A stretch of DNA of 64,000 bases, taken from NCBI GenBank assembly GCA_029168955.1, contig JAPDOI010000717.1:186001-250000 (forward strand), read 5' to 3'. The notes below the pieces were generated by a model. The model did no database searches. It had not been told where the DNA came from and worked only from the letters and a program-made list of their open reading frames with translations. Numbering within the stretch: the stretch's first letter is position 1; each line of letters starts with the position of its first letter. Both the position numbers and the translations under genes were made by a program. Positions 32,350 to 42,806 of this stretch are shown here, piece by piece. The DNA comes from Aplectana chamaeleonis. Its lineage: Eukaryota; Nematoda; Chromadorea; Rhabditida; Cosmocercidae.

Positions 32350-33180
32350 AGTGCGGGGTCCGACTGGAAGTGTGCCATGCGCAAAGAAACGTGCGCGGTA
32401 CTCAACTGGAAGTGCGCCAGGCGCCAGGGAACGTGCGCGGGACCCAAATGAAATTGCGCCGAGCGCCCGGAAAAGTGTGCGGGACCCAACTGTGAGTGCG
32501 CCAAGCGCTGGGGAACGTGTGCTGAACCCGAACGGAAATGTGCTAAGCGCCACAGAACGTGTGTGGGACCTGACTGGAAGTGCGCCAAGCGCCGGGGAAC
32601 GTGTGCAGAACCCGACTGAAATTGTGCCGAGCGCCGGGAAAGTGTGCAGGGCTTGACTGAAAAGGCATCAAGCGCCAGGGAACGTGAGTGGGACCCGACT
32701 AAAAATGCGCAAAGCGCGGGGGAGAGTGTGCGGGACCCAACCAAGAGTGCGCCAAGCGCCGGGGAACTTGTTGGCGACCTGAATTAAAAAGCGCCGAGCG
32801 CCGGAGAAAATGTGCGGGACCCAACTGGGCGCACGCCAAGGGCCGGGGAAAGTGGACGGGATCTAACTGGGAACACGCTAAGCGCCGGAGAACGTGTGCG
32901 GGACCCAACTTCGGGTACGCCATGCGCCGAGGAAAGGGTGCGGGACTCAAATGGAAGTGCTCCATGCGCCGGGGAACGTATTCGTGACTCAACTGGGAGT
33001 GCGCCAAGCGCCGAGGAAAGTGTGAGGGACCCAACTGGGAGTGCGCCAAGCGCCGGGGAAAGTGTGTGGGACTCGACTGAAAAAGCGCCAGCACCGGGAA
33101 AAGAGGGCGGGAGCCAACTGCGAGTATGCCAAGCGTTACGGATCGTGTGTTCGACCCAACCGGGAGGACCGGCAAGGGAG
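32350..33180. repeat. 42-bp minisatellite, about 20 units
   Basis: Tandem units of 42 bp built on GTGCGGGACCCAACTGGGAG, then TGCGCCAAGCGCCGGGGAA. Units differ by several substitutions and a few indels. Because 42 is divisible by 3, the array is open in several frames on both strands (longest on the minus strand, 158 codons at 32699-33175), giving 14-residue peptide repeats. No start context, signal peptide or splice signals support translation. Confidence 0.92.
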
Positions 33181-33392
33181 TGAAAATCGAAAACGCGGTT
33201 GTGATTCAACCGTTCATCTAGTCGTTATTGGGTTCGGGAATCATGAAAAAGGGTGTGAACTGTGGTGGTGCTAGAAGGGGTGGGCAAGTGTTATGCAAGA
33301 GGGGTCTACTACACAACTGTATGAACATTTGAAAGGTCATATCTGAGGGTGTAATGTGCCTTTAAAAGGAAACCTTTGCTAAAATAAAGTGA

Positions 33393-34096
33393 AATTATCT
33401 GTTTTGCTTTGCTACGGATTAGTATGATTTGGAAATATAACGTTTGTGAGAAACTCGTTAAAAGAAGTGAAATGTCTTATGCTACTGATTTGGCATGGGA
33501 ATAAACCCGAAAGAAGCGCTAAAAGCTCAGTGAAATGACTCATCGTTGATTTGGCTGTGCACTTGTTTACTAAACAACAAAAATTGAGCGTGACATTGAA
33601 AAACCAAATCACGCGCTTCTCTTCTGAAATCAACCTAACGCTTGCAGTTTAGGTTAACAAGTCTCAGGTCCTTGCAAAATTATGTTGTGTCTCCCACCTC
33701 AATCATTCAGAAATATTGATTTTCAAGCATTACTAAATTATTTGACGCGTTCGCTTCCGATTGACTATCAATTAATGAAAGTGGAAATAACATCACGTAG
33801 TGTGTTTATGCGAATGTCGTCAACTAAGAGAACTGCTGTCACACGAATACATAAATGCTCAGTAAGAAGTGCGTGATTTGGTTTTTCAATGTCACGCTCA
33901 ATTTTTGTTGTTTAGTAAACAAGTGAAAAAAAAAATCAACGATGAATCATTTCACTGAGTTTTTAGCGCTTCTTTCAAGTTTATACCCATGCCAAATCAG
34001 TGGCAAAAGACATTTCACTTCTTTTAACGAGTTTCTCTAAAATGTTACATTTCCAAATCATACTAATCCGTAGCTAAGCAAAGCAGTTAGATAATT
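33393..34096. mobile_element. Fold-back element with about 225-bp arms
   Basis: The left arm (33393-33620, AATTATCTGTTTTGCTTTGC...) is the reverse complement of the right arm (about 33865-34096). Blocks such as GGTTTTTCAATGTCACGCTC and TTGTTGTTTAGTAAACAAGT are shared. The loop is about 245 bp, with no ORF recognised. Confidence 0.85.
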
Positions 34097-34155
34097 CTAA
34101 AGTATTATATTTTTCCCAAAGTAAGCGACAACCTGAAACGAAAATCTGGTTCAGC

Positions 34156-34269
34156 ATGATGTTTGGAATTTTTCCACTGTTCTTTTTCGCTGTAACAGCG
34201 TTTGAGACTCAGGTTACACGAAGCTATCGATTGCCAAAATTAGGTGTGCAGATTCGCATAAGCGGGAAT
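34156..34269 (+). CDS. Possible first exon of a secreted protein (unrecognised)
   Basis: An ATG opens 38 codons starting MMFGIFPLFFFAVTAFETQV, a plausible signal peptide (hydrophobic core FGIFPLFFFAVTA). They are followed directly by a good donor AAT/GTAAGT at 34270. The next residues are TRSYRLPKLGVQIRISGN. I do not recognise a family. The open stretch at 34467-34955 could hold a further exon, but no matching splice sites were established. Chance is a real alternative. Confidence 0.3.
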
Positions 34270-36660
34270 GTAAGTACGCAAAAGCGCGTGGAAAATTATG
34301 CAGAGACGACGTCTCCTTAGTTGTGCCCGTCGCCGGCGACCCGCTGTCGCTGAAGTAGAATAATGACCTGTGGTATACTTGTGTCGCACGCAGAACATCT
34401 CGCTGCCCTCTCCGACAGGTCCGTGACTATTCTAAAATCCAACTATGACCAATAACAATGTAGTGGATGATAGTGACGACAGCGACAGGCTCTGCGACCC
34501 AAGTACCGTCCCCTAAGGGTGTAGTCGCCTCACAGCATGACAACGAGCAGCACGCTCACTTGCCACGTCATCCACTGATCTCGCCCGTATCGATCGATGG
34601 TGCGGCACGTGAGCTGGCTACGTGGATAGGCGAATGCGCACGGTGTTCCCTCAACTGTTCCTATCGGAGCGAAATTCTGCTACTCAGCTTCAACCGCTGT
34701 GGCAGCACGCAGCACGATGATAACCGTGGCCCCTGCATGATGGACCTTTATCCCATGGTTTTGCGGGCTGCAGCAGCGGTTATCTGCGAATGCGGATCGG
34801 AATTTCGCTCTGATAAAGACAGTGACATAAAGACAGTTCACATCATCGGTCCTTACACGTCGAGATCGTACGGGAGTAAAGCCAGCGGACGTGTGAAAGA
34901 TACTGGAGCGAAAATTTTGCACGCTGGCGTCAAGTTTAGAAGCCAGGACACTTGAAGTGAAGTCGCCGGTCACTTCACTTCTGCAGACGATCCGAAAAAG
35001 CTGGAATGCAAGTTGATAGTGAAACTCACGTTGATGAAGTGTATTCCAGATACTGATACTGATTGCCGGATGACCCTGTAATCACAATGTTGGACACAGA
35101 TTACGAGACAAAAGAAGAAGAACCTGTACAACACTTAACTGTCTCACCAATTATTAGGTATACAGCAGGAGCGCAAAAGACCACGAGAAAGAATATGACG
35201 ATTTTTCGGGAGAATGTCGTGGCATGGACGCGATTATCCTGACGTCTTAGCATGGCAAACTGGGATAGAAGTCTCGAACGCCCATGATTGACCGGCTATT
35301 CCCGTTTCAGGCACTGAAATAGGAGACGAGATAATCGTAATACACTCACACCTTTGATGTTTGGGACGCAGACCAATTTGGAATGTATAAAGCTCGACAC
35401 AGATTTAAAATGGGGCAGCACAGTAGAGTGGAATCAGTTAAAAACATGGAAGGTGGAGAGACTCTCTGGCAAATATTTCGGGCCCTAAAGGCACAGAACA
35501 CCCTCAGACATGAATTTGTATTTTCCATTTGATTGTGTAGTAGGCCCCTCCTATAAAACACGTGCCTAGTACGGGATCTCAATTCATCCAAATAAGCGAG
35601 ATATAGGCGACCACCACAGGCCGCACCCCCTACCGCTTTTCCGAACTCAATAGCGGCTCGATGGATGGATGGATGTATTCCAACAAGTCGTCGTTCTTCA
35701 GTCCACTGTCGGGCTTTCTCCTTATCCTGGCTCGTTCTCGCGCTGCGATTGCGAATGAATAGAAATACAGGACTGAGACAACTCGTCCACCATTTCTTCA
35801 CCCTCAAAACATACGCATCTTCAAGGGGCCATAACTCCGTTAATAGGGGGTCTTGGACGATTTCAGAGATACCTTTGTGATCAGCGTGTGACTCTTTCCA
35901 AGATCAGCATGAAATGTGAAAAATAATTTCCTGGGTGTTTTATGCCTTTGACGTGATCTGTCAGACTTATACATTATGATCGTTTCTTTCTCAACCTAGC
36001 TGTAATGATGAGCTGGATCCTGTAATTCAGCAGACATTTCTCGTTCCAGGGCGCGAGGTAAGAGAACAAGTGCAATGTTCAGAAAACAAAAATGCTAGCA
36101 AGCTTCGAAATTCATGTATAATGGGGGATACAAAATTCTGGATAAGGCACAAAAACATTCCGGGATTATCAAAACCCCTTGTACACAGGTGAGTATTCGG
36201 CGCTTACAAGGGATGTTTCCAAAGCCTCCACCGGCATGAGGAAAAGCAGGTATTCTGTGAGGATAGATATTTGCATAAAGAAGCGCTTTCAATCCAGCCC
36301 GAGTTCTACCTCTCAAATGGTAAGTTATAGACTAACTTGCTGGACCGAGTTCGGGCGGGCAGTGTTCGGTGTGAGGACCTCCACAGGGGGGGGGGGTCTG
36401 GGTTGCGGAGATGCAGAGGGAATCTGAGCTCTTCTGAACTACGCGCCAAATTACGAGACGCTCGCAAGGTCGACGACACCGCCGTCATTTATCGCGGCCA
36501 AGTGATGAGCAAGAGTGCCATCCCAAAAAGAGGGGAGGCTGAGCCGTCGGTGGAGGTCAACGCTGCTTCATCGCAGTGTTCTCCGCCCCCCCGGGCGGCT
36601 CACCCCCCCTCCTGGTACTCTCCTTCGCTTGACATGTGAAATGACGGGGAGTCCGGACCG
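34270..36660. other. Mostly unassigned sequence
   Basis: Contains an open plus-strand stretch at 34467-34955 (162 codons, Cys-rich, no known domain). A decayed TTAA-MITE-like interior lies near 35640-35880 (GATGGATGGATGG, GGAGTTATGGCCCC in inverse). The sequence upstream of the CR1-like element (36337-36639, Pro/Ser-rich frame ending before the endonuclease) could be the end of its ORF1. None is firm. Confidence 0.35.
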
Positions 36661-36681
36661 CCCTCAAAAGCTAATAAGACC

Positions 36682-37449
36682 TTGAACTGTATTTATTTCA
36701 ACGCTCGCTCGATCAGAAATAAACTTGACTCTTTACACGCTTTACTCGAATTCTCATCTCCCGATGTTGTCGTTATATGCGAGACATGGCTTACTGAGGG
36801 CGACCCGGATGCTCTAATAGCGCCATCCCATTCCTATGTAGTCTATAGATGTGATCGTGTATCGGGTACTGCCGGTGGTGGAGTAGCGGTTATTGTGAAG
36901 AAGTGTATTAAAATTGTAGATTTTGGGCATAGATCGTTCAATTTCCATTGTGAGCTTATGTTTCTCGATGTTGTTTCGGAATTAGGTTCCTGCTTTCGTT
37001 TAATTGCAGCCTACCGAAGGCCTGCAACGAGTAGCCAAGATTCCACCGAGATGCTCGAGACTATAGCAGACTGGTGTACTGTGCAGTGCCCTTCAGTAGC
37101 TGTTGGTGATTTCAATTATCCATTTTCTCCTGAAGACTCTGGTATGTGTTTTACTGCTTCCTTTGAACATTTCCTCATCAATTCTGGTTTGTCTTGTTTG
37201 AATTCCGATCCCACGCACGGGAAGTACGTGCTCGACTTGCTCCTGTGTAATGACCTCACTTTGATCTCTGAATGGGAACTTCAACCGAACTTTTCCACGA
37301 GTGACCACTGTAGCATAACCTTCAAAATTGAGTTTGAATCCGAGGTTAGCCAAACAACAAAAAATTGGATTTCCGTAGGGCAAATTGGGACCATGTCAAT
37401 CTTTATCTATTGGATATGGACTGGGATATATGCTTTTCGGACTGCCTGA
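36682..37449 (+). pseudogene. CR1-like APE endonuclease
   Basis: The 255-codon frame begins MNCIYFNARSIRNKLDSLHA and contains VVVICETWLTEGD (catalytic Glu), GGGVAVIVKK, SVAVGDFNYP (D.N) and STSDHCSITF (catalytic SDH). All hallmark motifs are present. After about 37365 the frame runs off; the linker (FRRANWDHVNLYLLDMDWD) continues at 37365-37574. Confidence 0.88.
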
Positions 37450-37784
37450 GCATAAATGAAATGTATGAAGCCTTTATCTCATACGTTCACTTCGTAGTAG
37501 AAAAATGCGTCCCCTTCAAAAAGGCGGCCATAAGTCCAAAACTTCTCACCGCATTTGCAAAAATTGGCTGCTAGGAAGCATTTCCTATGGCGAGATCGCT
37601 TTAAACCGGGTGGACGGGTGGCCTTCAATAAGTGCGCAAAGGACTTTGAAAGGGAATGCAAACGCTTTGCGAAAAACCGTGAAAAACGGCTTATTTGTTC
37701 TGGTAACCGTAAAAATTTCTTCAAGTATATGAATACTAGGGTGAAGACTCGTAAGGGTATTTCCGCATTGAAAAAGCGAGTCAG

Positions 37785-39459
37785 GTGAAATCATCGCTGA
37801 TGATCAACAAAAGCGCGAGGCCTTCTGCAATTTATTTTTCAAAGGTTTTTGTTCAGGATAACGGTACCGCTCCTCCATTTCCCAAACGATGCCCGCATAA
37901 TTTGCGATCCATCACCATTGACTGCGAATTGATTGCGTCAGCAATTAAGAAATTGAGCGACAAAATCTCTCTTACTCCAGATTCTTTACCTTCTTATTTT
38001 ATAAAGAGAGCCTCCGTTGGATTGTGTTACCCCCTCTTGTGCATCTTCAAACACAGTCTAGCAGTGGGAACCCTACCGACTGCGTGGAAAACTGCAATTG
38101 TCTCACCTTTGCTTAAAAGGCACCAGCAAATCAGGTCTCTAACTATCGGCCTATTAGTCTAACCTCCTCGGTGTGTAAAGTCCTCGAGATTATTGTCAAA
38201 GACTGTATCCTTTCCCACCTAACATCAAATAAGCTCCTCAATCCTGCCCAGTATGGTTTCCTGCCTGGCAAGTCAACATTGTCCCAGTTGTTATCCTCGT
38301 TTCATGACTGGTGTTCGGCACTTAACGAAAACTGCCAGACTGATGTAGTTTATATAGATTATGCAAAGCTTTTGACACTGTATGTCATCACAAATTGTTA
38401 ATTAAACTCAAAAGTTACGGTATTTGCGCTGATATTTGGAACTGGCTAAAGTCTTTTTTAATATCTCGGACATTTTGTGTAAAAACTGGCAATTTCTGTT
38501 CTCGTCCATACCCGATCACCAGTGGTGTTCCTCAGGGTAGTATTCTGGGTCCATTGTTGTTTCTTATCTACATAAACGACGCTCCAGATAGTCTATCAAG
38601 TTCTTGTAAGCTCTATGCGGACGACCTCAAGATCTATCGGCCTCTTAATGAGCCTGCAGTTGACTTTTATGAGCTTCAATGTGACCTCGATCGACTAGCC
38701 GAGTGGTCGAAAGTGTGGCAGCTACAATTATCAGAAGAAAAATGCAGCTTGCTGCATATTAACTTTCGTCATGAATGCCCCTTACGTTTAAACGGTGTGA
38801 AGCTTCCTGTGCACGAGGTTATCAGGGACCTAGGTGTTCTCATTAGTTCGAATCTTAGCTGGAACTCCCATTGCAGAGAAATCTCCAAAAGAGCTACCTC
38901 GGTGGCTAACTGTATTTTGAGATCCCTGAAACATCCCTGTCTTGTTCACTACAAGAAAGCATTCACCGTTTACTGCCGACCCCTACTGGAGTACTGTACT
39001 CAGGTTTGGTCACCTTCCACAGTGGAAGATGATGAGATCATTGAAAATGTGCAAAAACGATACTCTAGACGTGTGTTCACCAAAGTATTCCCAAACAGAG
39101 AAGTTCCAGATTATGCAGCTCGTTTGGATATGCTAGGGTTAAATACCCTACGATATCGCAGAGCTGAATTTGATTTACATCTGTGCTATAAGATCGTGCA
39201 TGGTTTTTGCGACATTCCCTTTGACAGCCTTTTCGTGTTTACTCGCCACCATGTCCGTTCTCGCAAACATGGATTCCAACTTGAACGGAAATTCACCTCT
39301 AAAGGCAGCATATTGAATTCCTTTGCGTTCAGGGTTGTCAGAACTTGGAACAATTTGCCTGCAGAAATCGCTGAATCCGGAAACTTTTCGATCTTTCGAA
39401 GTAAACTATCCAAGTACGATCTCAGGTCATTACAAGGAACGAGTGAGCGTCCACTCTGA
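37785..39459 (+). pseudogene. CR1-like reverse transcriptase (three frames)
   Basis: Frame 1 (37785-38162) has KISLTPDSLPSYFIKRA and PTAWKTAIVSPLLK. Frame 2 (38171-38401) has VCKVLEIIVKD-like, QYGFLPGKSTLSQLL and VVYIDYAK (motif A Asp). Frame 3 (38395-39459, 354 codons) has TSGVPQGSILGPLLFLIYIN and CKLYADDLKIY (catalytic YADD). It ends with the CR1-type RVVRTWNNLPAEIA segment and a normal stop. The catalytic core is conserved, but the frames cannot be read as one protein. Confidence 0.88.
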
Positions 39460-39817
39460 TTAAAAGGGTATTACTAATGATCTAATGTGACGGGTTTTTC
39501 CAGCTTGTTGTGCTTTTCTTTGTCCCAAAAGCGGTGGCCTCAAGTATCTTGAGATAAGAGGTCATTCGAATTGTAAAAAAAATTCCTCTGCAAAAAATTC
39601 ATATTTCGTCCCCTTCTCACTTCTGCCATTGTTATGCATCTTTTTTTTTACTTTAACAAAGAGTCTCATTCACATACGTGTATATGTATGTTTCTTTATT
39701 TCCACAATAAAGTCGTTGAATGAATGAATGAAAAAGCTTCGCCACGAGCCCAAATTAACCAATCTGATAGGGGGTATTTACTGTTAAGGATCAGTTTTTG
39801 TAACGAAGAATCTGGTT

Positions 39818-40428
39818 AAGGCTCGTTCATAGCTGGTCGCTTCCACTTGAAGTCGAAGCGACCAACAATACTGCCGCGATCTGAAATCGCTCCGTGCCGC
39901 GACTTGAAATCGTTTCGTCTAGCGATTTCAAAACGCTCGGGCGGGCGTAATTTTGCGTGACTTCGACGGACAATTGCGGACCAAGCCACGGAAATAAAAA
40001 AAAAGCTTTTCTTCTCGGCATTCCTACTTACTTTTTTGGCATTGTTTTGCACAGTTTGCAAACAAAGAAATGGTTCCAAAAGAGGATGGGGTGGAATTTG
40101 CGTGAACAGCAACATAAAACTAAAGCTAAAGTTACTAGTTGCTCAAAGCCGGCGTGAAATGTAATTTTTCGGCAGCCTCATTACATTTTCTCATCGTAAA
40201 TGTATGGCAAATACTCGTTTTTCCCTTTCACATGCCGTATTTTACCGAACAAAATCAAGCAGGTCGCTTCGACCAGCTATGAAATACCCCAGTCGCTCGG
40301 CGATCGCGACTGAAACTGCAAACTGTTCCAAACCGTCGCGACTCAGTGCAAGATCTGTTGGCGCGATGGGTTTTGTAACTTTTGGCAGTGCTGCGACTAG
40401 TCGAAGCGACCTCCTATGAATGAGCCTT
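39818..40428. mobile_element. MITE with about 26-bp TIRs (AAGGCTCGTTCATAG)
   Basis: The left end AAGGCTCGTTCATAGCTGGT..CGCTTC is inverted at the right end (GAAGCGACCTCCTATGAATG..AGCCTT). Flanking bases TTAA / TTTA are compatible with, but do not prove, a TTAA-type site. About 611 bp, non-coding; internal GTCGAAGCGAC palindromes. Confidence 0.75.
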
Positions 40429-40567
40429 TATACGTTCCAAATTACATGAAACGTCCTGGGGTGTTTAAGAAAATCGCCAAAAATTTGACCAAATCACGCT
40501 CCTGAAAAGAAGGATCTGAGTAAAATTCACCTTCTCCACACCTCGTGCAGTACCCTGCAGGCGAAGT

Positions 40568-40670
40568 AGGCAGCGGAGCGGCCGGTCATGGCAAAATATA
40601 ACAGTAATAAGGAGATTTTGACATGATAAGCCCGATAAGCCTTACTTCGATCGGCTCCAAATAAGGGAGC
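40568..40670. repeat. Dispersed GCAGCGGAGCGG repeat, further copy
   Basis: Near-identical to 8076-8160 over GCAGCGGAGCGG..GGTC and GACATGATAAGCCCGATAAG. Just left of it (40510-40560) is the inverse of a block at 5985-6030 (CTTCTCCACACCTCGTGC), so the two loci share a longer mosaic repeat. Confidence 0.6.
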
Positions 40671-41358
40671 TAGGCTATAATTCTTCTCCTGCTTCGCAGC
40701 TACGAAGAGGCTATTGTCATTTTATTTATTTAATACGTCCAATGGACGCGCATCATACAACAGTTAGACCATGAAACGGAATTGATGGAACATTGCAGAG
40801 AAAGAAACCCCGCTATCTCACAGTAATTGATTTTCAAAACTGCTTATGGCACCGTAAGCAATCATAAGATCAGTGCAGTTGGTCCATGATTGGAGGTAGA
40901 AATGAAAACTTGTCTATAGCAGTGTCTGCTTCAGGAGCTATGTTCCCTCACATTAAAGCTGAGGCTAGAGTTTGCAAATATACAGGTGGCCGCATCAGTC
41001 GGCTATGATGCCCTTGGTCCTAAATGACGTCATCGGGGCTTGTCGGAACTTCGGAACACAGGTATACCGACTGCCTTAGTGGGACCGGCAAGCTGGACAC
41101 GAACATAAGCCACTACAGAAAAGTAACAGCCCAGCGAGAAATCCAAAGCTCCCGAGAGACCAACTGCCATGACGCCCATCGTGAACATGTGGAAGAAGAC
41201 CGGGGACCTAAGTGATAAAGCACTGACCAAATGAGGCAGCATTGGGATATATAGCTATCAGGGTATAGAAAATTTCATATCTTGGCCGTGAGACAAGTGG
41301 AAGCAGCCTTGACAGTACAACGCCTCAGTGCAAGCTGACTAAAACTAATCAGTAGACC
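40671..41358. other. Stretch without recognised genes
   Basis: No domain-bearing ORF, RNA gene or clear repeat was recognised between the dispersed repeat and the inverted arm at 41359. Confidence 0.4.
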
Positions 41359-41845
41359 ACACAAGACGTTGAAGCTAGGACTTTTTCAGGCGTCACCGTC
41401 TACCGTTACAGACAATCGTGGCGGGACCACCTGAAAATTCACTGGCACCAAGCCAAGACACAGCAAAGAGCAGCGAACCGCCGCGAAAGCGAAGGCAGGG
41501 TTCTTGCAAACCTGTTCTGTTGATTGAGAATGACACAGCTTGATAAAACTTCTCCTTGGCGTGAACCTAACATGAATTCGAGTTTCTTACACTGATTTAC
41601 GGGCAATTGTGTGTACCTAGGTGCATAAGGATGCTTACGACAGTGACCCTAAATTAACCGGAAATTCACTCAGAAAAGTATTCTTCGATGCTGAGCACAA
41701 GTTTTTTATCACTTTTTTTGCTAAATAAGGGTACATTCTGTTGAGCATGTGTAGTTTCCGCTCACTAACCTGTTTTGGTCCATATTGCAGCCTTATACTT
41801 ATGGCCTATTCGATTTATCGATATCTGAGTAACTAAGGATCCGAG

Positions 41846-42664
41846 ATGCTCAACCTACGCGTGGTGGATCTGTGGAGTCGACTACCAAGATCAAGAAGAC
41901 TCATCAAACGAGCGTCAACAACTCCACGAGGAGTTTTTTCTGTGTGGGAGTGTAAATGGCTGGCTGCTACACTCCTTGGTATTCTACTGTTACGAGCTGG
42001 CATTGAGAAGAATCCTGGACCGCGAAACAAGACTCCGCGATATCCATGCCGTCATTGTGGATTGTCGGCACAACATGCGAGCATCCAGTGCAGTGGTTGC
42101 CTTGGCTGGGTACACCTCAAATGTTCGGGGTTAACTAGTTACAGTGACTACACTGATGCCTATTGTTGTATGTCTTGTATTAATTCACCTTCTACGGTTC
42201 CTCTTCATAGTCTCAACATTTTTCAACTCAATATTAATGGCTTGCGTGCCAAACTTATGGAACTTACATTGTACATTGAACGCTCACAACCTGATGTCAT
42301 CCTCCTACAGGAGACCAAACTTATCGTGTCCTCCCCTTCTCAGCCCCGCCTTCCCGGCTATACATCCTATCATATTCCCCGTACATCACATGGCGGTGGC
42401 GTGTCAACTTTTGTTAAATCTTCAATTCCATCTCATGTTATTGACCTCCCCAATGACAATGTTGTTGAATGTATAGGAGTTCATATAGTATTGCAAAGCT
42501 GTCCTCTGGATATTGTCAATGTTTACATTCCCCCATCCACCTCTTGTCCCAACGCATTTGATCCCACACCATACTTACATGATGTATTTTCAATCCTCTC
42601 ATCTTCATCTGTTGTCATGGCTGGTGACTTTAATGCTCATTCCCTTCCTGGTTCTCCTCCTTAG
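41846..42664 (+). pseudogene. Family A N-terminus: leader, 2A-like motif, PHD-like finger, endonuclease start
   Basis: A 272-codon frame. Residues 1-51: basic start MLNLRVVDLWSRLPRSRR and hydrophobic WLAATLLGILLLRAG. Residues 52-59: GIEKNPGP (41999-42022), a 2A-like ribosome-skipping motif with Gly in place of the usual Asp. Next comes a C-x2-C..C-x2-C..H-x2-C..C-x2-C PHD-like finger (CRHCGLSAQHASIQCSGCLG, WVHLKC, CCMSC). Then the APE endonuclease starts (FQLNINGLRAK, VILLQETK, GDFNAHS). A frameshift at about 42655 ends it early. Confidence 0.9.
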
Positions 42665-42806
42665 ATCCTGATGACAGAGGAGAACTACTTGAGCTCTTGC
42701 GGATGATTGTGACCTAATTCCTATAAACGAAGATTCTCCTACTCGTCTCCCATCGACGGGCAGGCCCTCCTCACCTGATGTCACGTTCGTTTCCTCTTCT
42801 CTTGCC

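Larger units (their letters stand above)
36682..39732 (+). mobile_element. CR1-clade LINE, frameshifted
   Basis: Plus-strand endonuclease and RT in order, ending with AATAAAGTCGTTGAATGAATGAATGA. A short TGAA-repeat 3' tail of this kind and the lack of an obvious duplication are usual for CR1. Frameshifts near 37.37, 37.78, 38.16 and 38.39 kb inactivate it. The 5' end is undefined; copies are usually 5'-truncated. Confidence 0.85.

Noticed and set aside
32073..32351. ORFs of alternating Thr-His or Cys-Val across the (TG)n tract
   Set aside because: Direct products of the dinucleotide repeat.
32346..33209. Several 100-160 codon ORFs on both strands with 14-residue repeats
   Set aside because: Explained by a 42-bp tandem unit divisible by three; no start context, splice sites or domain.
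34467..34955. 162-codon ORF as a transthyretin-like or other secreted protein exon
   Set aside because: A few residues (DDNRGP) recall transthyretin-like proteins, but the rest does not align and no acceptor in the right phase was found.
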